A stretch of DNA of 64,000 bases from an uncultured Clostridia bacterium. Its GTDB lineage: Bacteria > Bacillota > Clostridia > Christensenellales > Borkfalkiaceae. A program made the translations under genes and the position numbers. Under the pieces are notes generated by a model, which worked only from the letters and a program-made list of their open reading frames with translations, did no database searches and had not been told where the DNA came from. The DNA is taken from contig CALVXB010000001.1 of the NCBI GenBank assembly GCA_944368775.1, forward strand, positions 124,001-188,000, written 5' to 3'. Of the stretch, positions 46,244 through 55,283 are shown piece by piece (position 1 is the stretch's first letter; each line of letters opens with the position of its first letter).

Positions 46244-48019
46244 ATGGAACGAAGCGAAGTAGAGGCAAAATATCGTTGGAGGGTAGAGGACATCTTTCCC
46301 TCCGACGAGGCATGGGAAGAAAGTTACAAGCAGACGGAGGCGTCCGTCTCCCTGCATGAATGGGCGGGAAAGCTGCAAGACGCGGCCTCCCTCGCCGCAT
46401 TCTTCAAACAGCAGGAGCAGATCGCCCGCGCCGTCGAGCGGCTGTACTTGTACGCGCACATGCGCCACGACGAGGACGCGCGCGTCTCCAAGTACACGGC
46501 GATGCAGTCGCGCGCCATGTCGCTGTACGTCCGCCTCTCTTCTGAAACTTCCTTCGTCGAGCCCGAACTGACCGCGCTGGACGCGGCGACGCTTCGCTCC
46601 TTTGCGGCCGACGCCCGCCTCGCCGACTACGACTACTATCTGCGGCAGCTCATCCGCAACAAAAAGCACGTCCTCTCCGCCGCCGAAGAAAAGATCCTCG
46701 CGCTGGGCGGCGAAATGTATTCGCAGTTTCAGAATATCTTTTCGATGATCGACAACGCCGACCTCAAATTCGGCGAGTTGGTCGGCGCGGACGGCGAGCG
46801 CATCGAACTGACGCACGGCATGTACGGCGTCATCCTGCACGGCAAAGACCGCGACCTGCGCCGCCGCGCCTTCGAACAGTACTACAGCGCGTATATCGGG
46901 CTCTCCAACACCATCGCCGCGACCTACTTCGGCAACGTCAAAAAGGACGTGTTCCTCACCCGCGCCCGCGGCTACGGCTCCTGCCTGCAGCGCGCGCTCG
47001 AAGGGGAAGACGTGCCCGTGTGCGTGTATGAGAACCTGATCTCCGCCGTGCACAAAAACCTGCCCGCCATGCACCGCTATATCGCGCTGCGCAAGCGCAT
47101 TCTCGGCTATGATGAGCAGCACATGTACGACATCTACGCCCCCCTCGTCGAGGACGCCGACCTCAAGCTCTCTTACGAAGATGCGTGCGATCTCGTCGCG
47201 CGCGGCCTCTCGCCCCTCGGCGACGACTACGTCGCCTTGCTGCGCAAGGGATTTTCGGAGGGCTGGGTAGACGTCTGCGAGACGGCGGGCAAGCGCAGCG
47301 GCGCGTACAGTACGGGCATCTTCGGCCTGCACCCGTACGTTCTCCTCAATTACCGGCAGTCGACGAGCGACGTATTTACCATCGCGCACGAGATGGGGCA
47401 TGCGCTGCACACCTACTTTTCCAACGCGGCGCAGCCGTACGCGAAGGCGGACTACCGCATCTTCGTGGCGGAGGTCGCCAGCACCGTCAACGAGGTGCTC
47501 CTTCTCAAACACATCCTCTCGCAGACCAAAGACGAGAAGATGCAGGCGTATCTGTTGAATTACTTCCTCGATACCGTCCGTGCGACGCTGCACCGCCAGA
47601 CCATGTTCGCCGAGTTCGAGTCGGTCGCGCACGGGATGGTAGAGGAGGGCAAGCCGCTCACGTCCGAAAACCTCAACGCCGTATACCTGTGCCTCAACCG
47701 GCAGTACTACAGCGACGCGATCGTCCACGACGAACAGATCGCGAGCGAGTGGTCGCGCATCCCGCACTTTTACACCTCCTTCTACGTCTATAAATACGCG
47801 ACGGGCATCGTCAGCGCGATCTCCATCGCCGACCGCATCCTCTCCGAAGGGGCGGCGGCAGTCGCAGAGTATAAAAAGTTCCTCTCTTCGGGCGGTAGCG
47901 ACAGCCCCGTCGAGCTGCTCAAGATCGCGGGCATCGACCTGACGGACAAGGCGCCCTTCGAGGCGGCTATGCGCGCCTTTGAGGACAGCCTCGGCCGCCT
48001 CGAAAAACTGATCGGATAA
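46244..48019 (+). CDS. pepF: Oligoendopeptidase F
   Basis: PepF is a cytosolic M3B zinc metallopeptidase cutting peptides of about 7-17 residues. The 591-residue protein has the zinc motif IAHEMGHALH (about residue 380) with the third ligand Glu in FVAEVASTVNE downstream, and the C-terminal IPHFYTSFYVYKYATG motif. The N-terminal KYRWRVEDIFPSDEAWE is the classic start. ATG 46244 follows TAGGAG by 6 bp. It lies 8 bp after the UPF0210 gene. Confidence 0.96.
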   Translation: MERSEVEAKYRWRVEDIFPSDEAWEESYKQTEASVSLHEWAGKLQDAASLAAFFKQQEQIARAVERLYLYAHMRHDEDARVSKYTAMQSRAMSLYVRLSSETSFVEPELTALDAATLRSFAADARLADYDYYLRQLIRNKKHVLSAAEEKILALGGEMYSQFQNIFSMIDNADLKFGELVGADGERIELTHGMYGVILHGKDRDLRRRAFEQYYSAYIGLSNTIAATYFGNVKKDVFLTRARGYGSCLQRALEGEDVPVCVYENLISAVHKNLPAMHRYIALRKRILGYDEQHMYDIYAPLVEDADLKLSYEDACDLVARGLSPLGDDYVALLRKGFSEGWVDVCETAGKRSGAYSTGIFGLHPYVLLNYRQSTSDVFTIAHEMGHALHTYFSNAAQPYAKADYRIFVAEVASTVNEVLLLKHILSQTKDEKMQAYLLNYFLDTVRATLHRQTMFAEFESVAHGMVEEGKPLTSENLNAVYLCLNRQYYSDAIVHDEQIASEWSRIPHFYTSFYVYKYATGIVSAISIADRILSEGAAAVAEYKKFLSSGGSDSPVELLKIAGIDLTDKAPFEAAMRAFEDSLGRLEKLIG

Positions 48020-48055
48020 ATGGCGCGGGCGCCGCGCGCCCGTCTGGGAGTTACC

Positions 48056-49504
48056 ATGGCAAAGACAAACGTACTGCCGAACAATCTGGAAGCGGAGCAG
48101 GCGCTGCTCGGCTGCCTGCTCGTCGACAACGACACGCAGACGGATATCCTCGATCAGCTTTCGGAGGAAGATTTTTACCAGGAGTCGCACCGCCTGATCA
48201 TCGGCGCGATGAAGGCTGTGTTCAACGCGCGCAAGCCCGTCGATCTCGTCACTCTCGCCGACGAACTCGAGAACGAAAAGTGCCTCGACAAGGCGGGCGG
48301 CCTCACCTATATCACCGACCTCGCCAAGATCACGCTTTCGGCGGCGAACTACCGCTCCTACCTCGAGATCGTCAAGCGAGACAGCATCCACCGCAAGCTC
48401 ATCCGCGCCTCGCAGCAGATCATCGACCGCAGCATGGAGGGGGGCGAGTCGACGGACAGCATCGCCTATGCCGAAAAGCTCGTATTCGATATTTCAAAGA
48501 AGGCGGATACTTCCTCCCTCGTCGATATGCGCGAGGACGACAGCTACGACCTCGTCCTCAATAAATTTGAAGTCATCTCCACCGATAAAAACGCCCTGCG
48601 CGGCGTGCAGACGGGCTTTACGAAACTCGACAAGCTGACCAACGGGCTGCAAAAGTCCGACTTCATCGTCCTCGCCGCCCGCCCGGGCGTCGGCAAGACG
48701 ACCATAGGCATGAACATCGTCGAAAACGCCGCGCTCACCGACGGCCGCGTCTGCGCCGTATTCTCCCTCGAGATGCCGCGCATCCAGCTCGCGCAGAGGC
48801 TGCTTTGCTCGCACGCGCGCGTCAGTATGTCCAAGGCGTTGGCGGGCGAACTTTCGCAGGGGGATTGGAAGAGGCTGTGGCAGGCGAGCGCCGACCTCAA
48901 AAAAGCGAAGATCTATATCGACGACTCGTCCAAGATCACGCCCGCCGAGATCCTCTCCAAGTGCCGCCGCTTGAAGGCGCGCAAGGAGGGGCTGGACCTG
49001 ATCATGATCGACTACATCCAGCTGATGGGCAGCGGCGAGCGCCGCCGCGAGGAAAACCGCCAGCAGGAGATCTCGTCCATCACGCGCAACCTCAAGATCA
49101 TGGCAAAGGAGCTGGACGTGCCCGTGCTCGCCCTCTCGCAGCTGCGCCGCATCTCGTCGAAGGACGAGCCGCAGCTCTCCGACCTGCGCGAATCGGGCGC
49201 GATCGAGCAGGACGCCGACATGGTCATGTTCATCCACCGCCCCGACGTCGCGGCGACGGAGGAGGAGCTCAAGAGCGGAAAGATCGTCAAGGATGCGGCC
49301 GACCTCATCATCGCCAAGCACCGCAACGGCGAGCTCGGGCGCGTCAAACTGCGCTTCCGCGGCGATCAGGTGCGCTACGTCAACCCGCCGCCCGGCTTTC
49401 TGCCCGACGAGCCGCCCGCTGCCGCCCCGCGCGAGGAGGAAACTGCGTACGACGACTTCGACCGCGCCATGGACGAATTTCCCGGCGCGGGCGGGGAGGG
49501 GTGA
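48056..49504 (+). CDS. dnaB: Replicative DNA helicase DnaB
   Basis: DnaB (called DnaC in Bacillus) is the hexameric replicative helicase. The 482-residue protein begins with VLPNNLEAEQALLGCLLVDN. The RecA-like domain has Walker A AARPGVGKTTIGMNI, FSLEMPRIQLAQRL, Walker B LIMIDYIQLMG and SQLRRISSKDEPQLSDLRESGAIEQDAD-type motifs. Thr rather than Ser follows the Walker A Lys, which is common. ATG 48056 follows GGGAG; an ATG at 48020 overlaps the pepF stop and is not family-like. No rplI or yybT-type neighbour precedes it. Confidence 0.97.
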   Translation: MAKTNVLPNNLEAEQALLGCLLVDNDTQTDILDQLSEEDFYQESHRLIIGAMKAVFNARKPVDLVTLADELENEKCLDKAGGLTYITDLAKITLSAANYRSYLEIVKRDSIHRKLIRASQQIIDRSMEGGESTDSIAYAEKLVFDISKKADTSSLVDMREDDSYDLVLNKFEVISTDKNALRGVQTGFTKLDKLTNGLQKSDFIVLAARPGVGKTTIGMNIVENAALTDGRVCAVFSLEMPRIQLAQRLLCSHARVSMSKALAGELSQGDWKRLWQASADLKKAKIYIDDSSKITPAEILSKCRRLKARKEGLDLIMIDYIQLMGSGERRREENRQQEISSITRNLKIMAKELDVPVLALSQLRRISSKDEPQLSDLRESGAIEQDADMVMFIHRPDVAATEEELKSGKIVKDAADLIIAKHRNGELGRVKLRFRGDQVRYVNPPPGFLPDEPPAAAPREEETAYDDFDRAMDEFPGAGGEG

Positions 49505-49507
49505 GCG

Positions 49508-50503
49508 ATGCAGACGAACATCCTTGCGATGGACGAAAATTCGCTCGCGCAGGCAAAACAGCTCTTATTGCAGGGCGAGTGCGTCGCCTTCCCGACCGAA
49601 ACGGTCTATGGTTTGGGCGCGGACGCCCGCTCGGATGCAGCGGTGGAGAACATCTACCGCGTCAAGGGCCGCCCGCAGGACAATCCGCTCATCGTCCACG
49701 TGCATCCTGGTTACGATATTTCCTCGCTCGTCTTCGACGAGCAGCCGTATGTGCGCAAGCTGCGCGACGCCTTTCTGCCCGGGCCGCTCACGCTCGTCTA
49801 CCGCAGCCGCGGCAAGGTGAGCGCAAAGGTCTCCTGCGGGTTGGATACGCTCGCAGTCCGCGTGCCTTCGCACCCGGATGCGCAGCGCTTTTTGCGCTAC
49901 GTCGACATCCCCGTCGCAGCGCCCTCGGCGAACCGCTCCAAACACGTGAGCCCCGTCTCGGCGCGGCACGTCTACGACGACCTGCACGGGAAGATCCCGC
50001 TCATCTTAGACGGCGGCCCCTGCACGGGCGGCATCGAGAGCACGGTGTGCGACGTCACCGGCCCGTACCCCGTCGTCCTGCGCGCCGGGCTCGTTTCGCG
50101 TGAGATGATCGCGTCTGTCGCGGGGCGGTGCGAGGCCTATGTGCCGAAGGAGGGAGAGCAGGTGCGCTCACCCGGGATGAAGTACAAGCACTATGCGCCC
50201 GCCTGCGCGACATTGTACTTTGCCGCAGACGCGGCAGAGGCGGCGCGCGCGGCGCTGGAAGAAAATGTGCGCGCGGGAAAGCGCGTGCGCGTTCTGTGCG
50301 AGCATACGCTCGCGCAAAAATTCCCCGCGGAGGCGGTGCTCGACCTCGGTGCCGATGCGGAGGAGATGGCGGAAAACTTATATCGTCTGCTGCGGGAGGC
50401 GGAAGAGGCCGCAGACCTGCTGATCGCCGTCGAACCGGCGGAGCGGGGCGGCGTGATGACGGGCGTACTCAATCGGCTGCGGAAGGCGTGCGCGGGGGAA
50501 TAA
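49508..50503 (+). CDS. tsaC: L-threonylcarbamoyladenylate synthase (Sua5/TsaC long form)
   Basis: This enzyme makes threonylcarbamoyl-AMP for the t6A37 modification of tRNAs. The 331-residue protein has the YrdC domain (GECVAFPTETVYGLGADA, KGRPQDNPLIVHV, PGPLTLV, APSANRSKHVSP) plus a C-terminal Sua5 domain (about 205-331; RSPGMKYKHYAP linker). It lies 3 bp after dnaB and is followed directly by ywlE. The ywlC-ywlE-rpiB-upp order is that of Bacillus, with glyA missing. Confidence 0.95.
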   Translation: MQTNILAMDENSLAQAKQLLLQGECVAFPTETVYGLGADARSDAAVENIYRVKGRPQDNPLIVHVHPGYDISSLVFDEQPYVRKLRDAFLPGPLTLVYRSRGKVSAKVSCGLDTLAVRVPSHPDAQRFLRYVDIPVAAPSANRSKHVSPVSARHVYDDLHGKIPLILDGGPCTGGIESTVCDVTGPYPVVLRAGLVSREMIASVAGRCEAYVPKEGEQVRSPGMKYKHYAPACATLYFAADAAEAARAALEENVRAGKRVRVLCEHTLAQKFPAEAVLDLGADAEEMAENLYRLLREAEEAADLLIAVEPAERGGVMTGVLNRLRKACAGE

Positions 50504-50504
50504 C

Positions 50505-50969
50505 ATGAAACGGAAAAAGGTGCTGTTCATCTGCACGGGAAACACTTGCAGGAGTCCGATGGCGGAAGTGATCTTCCGCGCGGAGATCAAAAAGCGCAAG
50601 ATCAAATACGTCGACGCGGCGTCGGCGGGCATCTTTGCGCAAAACAGCACCGCGATCAACCCGCTCAGCGCAGCCTGTCTGCGGGAGATGGGGCTTGATC
50701 ATTCAAAATTCAAGCCGCGTCAGCTCAAACACAAGATGATCGAATCGAGCTATATCACCGTCTGCATGACGGAGGATCAGAAGGAACTGCTGAACGGGTT
50801 TGAAAACGTCTGCTCGGTGCGCGACATCGCCGGGTTCGACATCCCCGACCCGTATGGGCGGGGAGAGGAGGCGTACCGCTACACGGCGCGCGCCCTATGC
50901 GCCGCCGTCGACGCGCTCATCCGCCGCTATTTTTCGGATGCGCCGAGCGGCCGCACCTCTAAAAAATGA
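50505..50969 (+). CDS. ywlE: Low-molecular-weight phosphatase, probable protein-arginine phosphatase YwlE
   Basis: The 154-residue protein has the P-loop CTGNTCRSPMAE (C10 nucleophile, R16) and the general acid DIPDPYGRGEEAY (D at 113-115). Thr14, the fifth P-loop residue, is the position that selects phospho-arginine in YwlE; tyrosine phosphatases have a bulky aliphatic there. The gene lies 1 bp after tsaC, as in Bacillus. No McsB arginine kinase is in the window, so its substrate system must be elsewhere or absent. Confidence 0.88.
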   Translation: MKRKKVLFICTGNTCRSPMAEVIFRAEIKKRKIKYVDAASAGIFAQNSTAINPLSAACLREMGLDHSKFKPRQLKHKMIESSYITVCMTEDQKELLNGFENVCSVRDIAGFDIPDPYGRGEEAYRYTARALCAAVDALIRRYFSDAPSGRTSKK

Positions 50970-50988
50970 CCATTTACGGAGGCTTTAT

Positions 50989-51447
50989 ATGAAAATTGCC
51001 GTCGCCTGCGATCACGGCGGGCTTGAATTGAAGAGGGCGCTCGTCCGCTATCTCGAAGAAAAGGGGCATGAAGTCGTCGATTTCGGCACAAATTCGCCCG
51101 AGTCGTGCGACTATCCCGATTACGCGCTGCCCGCCGCGGAGGCTGTGGCGCGCGGCGACTGCACCTGCGGCATCGTCGTCTGCGGAACGGGCATCGGCGT
51201 GTCCATCGCGGCGAACAAAGTGCCGGGCATCCGCTGCGCGCACTGCCACGATACCTATTCCGCCAAGTTTACCCGCCTGCACAACGACGCAAATATGCTC
51301 GCCTTCGGCCAGCGCGTCATCGGCGAGGGGTTGATGTTCGAGATCGTCGAAACGTTCCTGCATACTCCCTTTGAAGGGGGCCGGCATCAGCGCCGCATCG
51401 ACAAGATCGCGGCGATCGAGGCAAAATACAGCAAGACAGAGAAGTAA
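50989..51447 (+). CDS. rpiB: Ribose-5-phosphate isomerase B
   Basis: RpiB interconverts ribose 5-phosphate and ribulose 5-phosphate. The 152-residue protein has [13 protein letters not shown], the catalytic Cys in [38 protein letters not shown] and the C-terminal [11 protein letters not shown]. The ATG at 50989 is the family start, after TACGGAGG. It could be an allose-6-phosphate isomerase, but the neighbourhood (upp) fits ribose metabolism. Confidence 0.95.
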   Translation: MKIAVACDHGGLELKRALVRYLEEKGHEVVDFGTNSPESCDYPDYALPAAEAVARGDCTCGIVVCGTGIGVSIAANKVPGIRCAHCHDTYSAKFTRLHNDANMLAFGQRVIGEGLMFEIVETFLHTPFEGGRHQRRIDKIAAIEAKYSKTEK

Positions 51448-51460
51448 GCGAGGTGCTGCG

Positions 51461-52090
51461 ATGGCAAAAGTCGTTGTATCCGATCACCCGCTCGTGCAGC
51501 ACAAAATGGCGCTGCTGCGCGACAAAAATACGGGGACAAAAGATTTCCGCGCGCTCGTCGAGGAACTCTCTCTATTGATGGCGTGCGAGGTCACGCGCGA
51601 CTTGCCGCTCGAAGAGGTCGCGGTGGAGACGCCCATCTGCAAGACGGTCGCCAAAAAGCTCGCGGGGCGCAGCATCTGCATCGTGCCCGTCCTGCGCGCG
51701 GGGCTTGGCATGGTGGACGGGATGCTCAAACTCGTCCCCGACGCAAAGATCGGCCACATCGGTCTGTACCGCGACCCACAGACGCACAAGCCCGTCGAAT
51801 ATTACTGCAAACTCCCCGCCGACGTTCATGAGCGCGCCATCGTCGTCGTCGACCCCATGCTCGCGACAGGCGGCAGCGCCGCCGCTGCGATCGGTTTTTT
51901 GAAGGCGCGTGGCTGCACGCACATCAAGTTCTGCTGCCTGATCGCCGCGCCGCAGGGCCTCAAAGCGCTGCAAGAAGCGCATCCCGACGTCGACATCTTC
52001 ATCGCCGCGCTGGACGAGACGCTCGACGAGCGCGCCTACATCGTCCCCGGCCTCGGCGACGCGGGCGACCGTCTGTTTGGAACAAAATAA
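51461..52090 (+). CDS. upp: Uracil phosphoribosyltransferase
   Basis: Upp salvages uracil to UMP using PRPP. The 209-residue length is standard. Motifs are [32 protein letters not shown], the PRPP loop [16 protein letters not shown] and the uracil-binding end [19 protein letters not shown] 51461 gives [10 protein letters not shown]; an upstream frame overlaps rpiB and is discarded. Confidence 0.97.
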   Translation: MAKVVVSDHPLVQHKMALLRDKNTGTKDFRALVEELSLLMACEVTRDLPLEEVAVETPICKTVAKKLAGRSICIVPVLRAGLGMVDGMLKLVPDAKIGHIGLYRDPQTHKPVEYYCKLPADVHERAIVVVDPMLATGGSAAAAIGFLKARGCTHIKFCCLIAAPQGLKALQEAHPDVDIFIAALDETLDERAYIVPGLGDAGDRLFGTK

Positions 52091-52130
52091 CCATTTTATG
52101 ATTGGGCGCAAGGCCCGATAAGGAGTGAAA

Positions 52131-53021
52131 ATGAGTAGAAAAGTCAAAAAGGCCGTCATCCCGGCCGCCGGGTTCGGCACCCGCTTTTTGCCGATCACCA
52201 AGTCCGTCTGCAAAGAGATGCTGCCCATCGTCGACAAGCCGACGCTGCAGTACATCGTTGAGGAGGCGGTTGCCGCGGGCATCGAGGACATCCTCGTCAT
52301 CACCGGCCGCAACAAAAAGATCCTCGAGGACTTCTTCGACTATACCCCCGAGCTGGACGACCTGCTCGAAAAGGAGGGGAAGGAGGAGTTTTTGGCCATC
52401 TCCCGCCGCATGGAAAAGATGGCGAACCTGTACTTCGTGCGGCAGAAGCACCCCTGCGGCTTTGCCGACGCCATTTTGTACGCCAAGCCGTTTACGGGCG
52501 ACGACCCCTTCGCCATCCTCTTGGGCGACGACATCATCTATACGCCGGAGGGGAAGCGCCCGGGCATCGGCCAGCTGGTCGACTGCTACGAGGCGACGGG
52601 TAAGCCGACGGTCGCCGTCATGGAAGTGTCGGACGCCGACATCCCCAAATACGCCAACATCCGCGCGACGCAGCTGGGCGAGCGCCGCTGCGCGATCGAG
52701 CGCATCGTCGAAAAGCCCGCCGTCAAGGACAAGTTCTCCAACGACGCGGTGATCGGGCGGTACGTCGTCGAGTCGGACATCTACGACATCATCCGCCGCA
52801 CGCCCCCTTCGCCCAAGGGCGAGGTGTATTTTACCGACGCGCTGCAGGCGCTCGCGCGCGAGGGCAGGCTGGTCGGCTGCAAGTTTGAAGGCAAGCGCTA
52901 CGACGCGGGCAACAAGCTCGAGTACCTGCAGGCAAACGTCGAATTCGCCCTGCGCGACCCCGCGCTTGCGGACTCTTTCCGCGCCTACCTCTTGGAACTT
53001 GCGGCGGCGCTGCGAGGCTGA
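52131..53021 (+). CDS. galU: UTP-glucose-1-phosphate uridylyltransferase
   Basis: GalU makes UDP-glucose for envelope glycans. The 296-residue protein has KAVIPAAGFGTRFLPITKSVCKEMLPIVDKP, the FVRQKHPCGFADAILYAKPF-type stretch, LLGDDIIY and the IVEKPAVKDKFSNDAVIGRY-type motif. ATG 52131 follows AAGGAG by 5 bp; the GTG at 52125 touches the ribosome site and is not used. The amidohydrolase gene begins 1 bp after its stop. Confidence 0.96.
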   Translation: MSRKVKKAVIPAAGFGTRFLPITKSVCKEMLPIVDKPTLQYIVEEAVAAGIEDILVITGRNKKILEDFFDYTPELDDLLEKEGKEEFLAISRRMEKMANLYFVRQKHPCGFADAILYAKPFTGDDPFAILLGDDIIYTPEGKRPGIGQLVDCYEATGKPTVAVMEVSDADIPKYANIRATQLGERRCAIERIVEKPAVKDKFSNDAVIGRYVVESDIYDIIRRTPPSPKGEVYFTDALQALAREGRLVGCKFEGKRYDAGNKLEYLQANVEFALRDPALADSFRAYLLELAAALRG

Positions 53022-53022
53022 G

Positions 53023-54312
53023 ATGAAGCTGCGCCTTTACAACGCGCGCATCCTGCGTTCGCCCGACGAGCAGCCGACGGCAGGGGAGGTGCGCACGGAC
53101 GGCGACACGATCGTCGGCGTCGGAGAGCCCGACCCCGCCTTTCGCGCCGACCGAGAGATCGACTGCGGCGGCGATCTGTTGATGAGCGGCTTTTGCAACG
53201 GCCACACGCACGCGGCGATGAGCCTCTTCCGCGGCATCGCAGAAGATCTGCCGCTCGAAGTATGGCTGTACGACCGCGTCTTTCCGTTAGAAAAAAATCT
53301 GACGCCCGACGACGTGTATTGGGGCACGATGCTGCAGATCGCCGAGTACGTTCGCGGCGGCATCACCTGCTTTGCCGACTCCTATTTTTATCCCGATTCT
53401 GCATACGTAGCGGCGAAGAACGCCAACCTGTGCCTCGCGCTCTGCTGCGGCGAAAATTCTTATTCTGCCTTTGATGTGGTGCGATTCATCGAGAAAAACT
53501 ACCTTAAATATAGTACTATGTCTGACAGAGTTCGCTATTATCCGGGCCTTCACGCCGAGTACACCTGCTCGGAAAAGCTGCTCGCAGATATAGCAGATTT
53601 TGCTGCGGAGACGGGCGCAAAGACGTACATCCACCTCTCGGAGACGCTCAAGGAGGTGGGCGAGTGCACAGTGCGCCACGGCGGGCTGACGCCGCCGCAG
53701 TACCTGCACAAGCTCGGCTACTTCGACAACGGCGGCTTTGCGGCGCACTGCGTCTACTGCGACAAAGACGACATCGACCTGCTGCGGCAGAGCGGCGTCA
53801 CGCCCGTCATCAACTGCGGCAGCAATTTGAAGCTCGCGTCCGGCATCCCGCCCGTCTACAGCATGCTCGAGCGCGGCCTGCGCCCCGCCCTCGGCACGGA
53901 CGGAACGGCGAGCAACAACGCCGCGTCCATGTTTCGCGAAATGTACCTATATTCCTGCTTGCAAAAGCAGTCGATGAAGGAAGCCGCCGCGGTGCCCGCG
54001 GCGCGGGCACTCGCGGCGGCGACGGAGGACGGCTACGCGGCGTACGGGTTCCGCGGCGGCACCATCCGCGTCGGCAGCTTCGCGGACATCGTCCGCATCG
54101 ACCTCAACGCGCCCTGCATGCGCCCCCTCTCCGACGTGCGCGCGGGGCTGGTGTACAGCGCGGGGAACGAGGTCGTGCGCATGACCGTCGCCGGCGGGCA
54201 GATCGTCTACGAGGATGGCGCTTTCCACATCGGCGAGCCGCTCGAAAAGATCTTTGCCGAGTGCGAGGCGCGCCGCGACAGGCTGCTGGTGCAGGCGGGC
54301 TTTTCCGCCTGA
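53023..54312 (+). CDS. Amidohydrolase, MtaD/SAH deaminase-like (TRZ/ATZ family)
   Basis: The 429-residue protein has the cytosine-deaminase-like amidohydrolase layout: a metal site HxH in GFCNGHTHAAMSLFRG (about 61-63), then LHAEYTCSEKLL, HLSETLKEV, HCVYCDKDDIDLL, NCGSNLKLASGIPPV and the Asp in LGTDGTASNN. This matches deaminases of methylthioadenosine, S-adenosylhomocysteine or adenosine; the exact substrate is unsure. It sits 1 bp after galU. Residues about 158-172 are encoded by AT-rich, rare codons containing an exact 18 bp match to the palindromic motif at 61034. Confidence 0.88.
   Translation: MKLRLYNARILRSPDEQPTAGEVRTDGDTIVGVGEPDPAFRADREIDCGGDLLMSGFCNGHTHAAMSLFRGIAEDLPLEVWLYDRVFPLEKNLTPDDVYWGTMLQIAEYVRGGITCFADSYFYPDSAYVAAKNANLCLALCCGENSYSAFDVVRFIEKNYLKYSTMSDRVRYYPGLHAEYTCSEKLLADIADFAAETGAKTYIHLSETLKEVGECTVRHGGLTPPQYLHKLGYFDNGGFAAHCVYCDKDDIDLLRQSGVTPVINCGSNLKLASGIPPVYSMLERGLRPALGTDGTASNNAASMFREMYLYSCLQKQSMKEAAAVPAARALAAATEDGYAAYGFRGGTIRVGSFADIVRIDLNAPCMRPLSDVRAGLVYSAGNEVVRMTVAGGQIVYEDGAFHIGEPLEKIFAECEARRDRLLVQAGFSA
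53509..53526 (+). repeat. Composite palindromic motif, copy D (inside CDS)
   Basis: TATAGTACTATGTCTGACA-type sequence inside the amidohydrolase gene, identical over 18 bases (ATAGTACTATGTCTGACA) to the copy at the Arc-like gene start. It is read here as YSTMSD. It is followed by GAGTTCGC, as the other copies are followed by TTCGC-like bases. The local codons (AGT, ACT, TCT, AGA, GTT) are otherwise very rare in the window. Confidence 0.7.
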
Positions 54313-54383
54313 AAGGGCGGGCGGTTTATACATCGATTTGCCGTAGCGCGCCGCGGCTGCGCGGCGCGCGGGAGGGAATTACT

Positions 54384-55283
54384 ATGAACGATTTTTTACA
54401 GGCGCTCCAAAATTTCTTCGTTTCGTTTGCGAGCGGGGCGGGGCTGACCATCGTGCGCACGCTCGCCCTGTTCGTGGTCGGGCTGGTGCTCATCAAGCTC
54501 GCGCAGTCGATCACGCGCAGCGTGACGCTCAAGAGCAGCAAGCTGGACAATTCGGCGGCGTCCTTCATCATCTCGATCGTCACCGTCGCCCTGTACGTCG
54601 TGCTCGCGATCGTGTTGATCAGTTCGCTCGGCATCTCGACGACGGGCATCGTCGCCGCATTTTCGGCGGTCACCCTCGCCATCGGGCTCGCGTTAAAGGA
54701 CAGCATCGGCAGCCTCGCCAACGGCGTCATCATCATCTTCACAAAGCCGTTTAAGAAGGGCGACTATGTGCAGATCGGCGACTACGACGGGCTCGTGCAG
54801 GATATCCGCCTCTTCAACACGAAGATCCTCACCTACAGCAACGAGGAGGTCATCATCCCGAACAGCGACATCCTCTCGTCGGAGATGATCAATTACAGCA
54901 CCATGCCGCTGCGCCGCATCGTCATCGACGTGCCCATTCCGTACGACGCGGACGTCGCCAAGGCAAAGTCGATCATCCTGAACAGCCTCACTTCGTACGA
55001 GCACGCCGTCACCCAGCCTGCGCCGGCCGTCGTACTCAAATCGTACGGCGACAGCGCGCTCATCTTTTCCGCGCGCGTGTGGGCGCCCAACGAGTTCTAT
55101 TGGGATACCCTCAACGACTTGTACGAGGTCATCCTCGGCGACCTGCACGAGCAGGGCATCGACATCCCGTTCAACCGCCTGGATGTGGCGCTTCTGCCCA
55201 ACACGGACGCGCCGTCCGTGCGCAAAAAGAGCCTCTCGCTGCACGTCGGCGGAAAAAATAACGAGGAGGGCAAGCGTTCATGA
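54384..55283 (+). CDS. mscS: Small-conductance mechanosensitive channel, MscS family
   Basis: MscS channels open under membrane tension to release solutes in osmotic downshock. The 299-residue protein has an N-terminal membrane segment (about 20-42), a second (about 58-80), and a pore helix TM3 rich in Ala/Gly (AAFSAVTLAIGLALKDSIGSLANG). The beta domain KPFKKGDYVQIGDYDGLVQDI and an alpha/beta cytoplasmic end follow. ATG 54384 follows GGGAGGG. The stop overlaps the next gene by ATGA. Confidence 0.95.
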   Translation: MNDFLQALQNFFVSFASGAGLTIVRTLALFVVGLVLIKLAQSITRSVTLKSSKLDNSAASFIISIVTVALYVVLAIVLISSLGISTTGIVAAFSAVTLAIGLALKDSIGSLANGVIIIFTKPFKKGDYVQIGDYDGLVQDIRLFNTKILTYSNEEVIIPNSDILSSEMINYSTMPLRRIVIDVPIPYDADVAKAKSIILNSLTSYEHAVTQPAPAVVLKSYGDSALIFSARVWAPNEFYWDTLNDLYEVILGDLHEQGIDIPFNRLDVALLPNTDAPSVRKKSLSLHVGGKNNEEGKRS

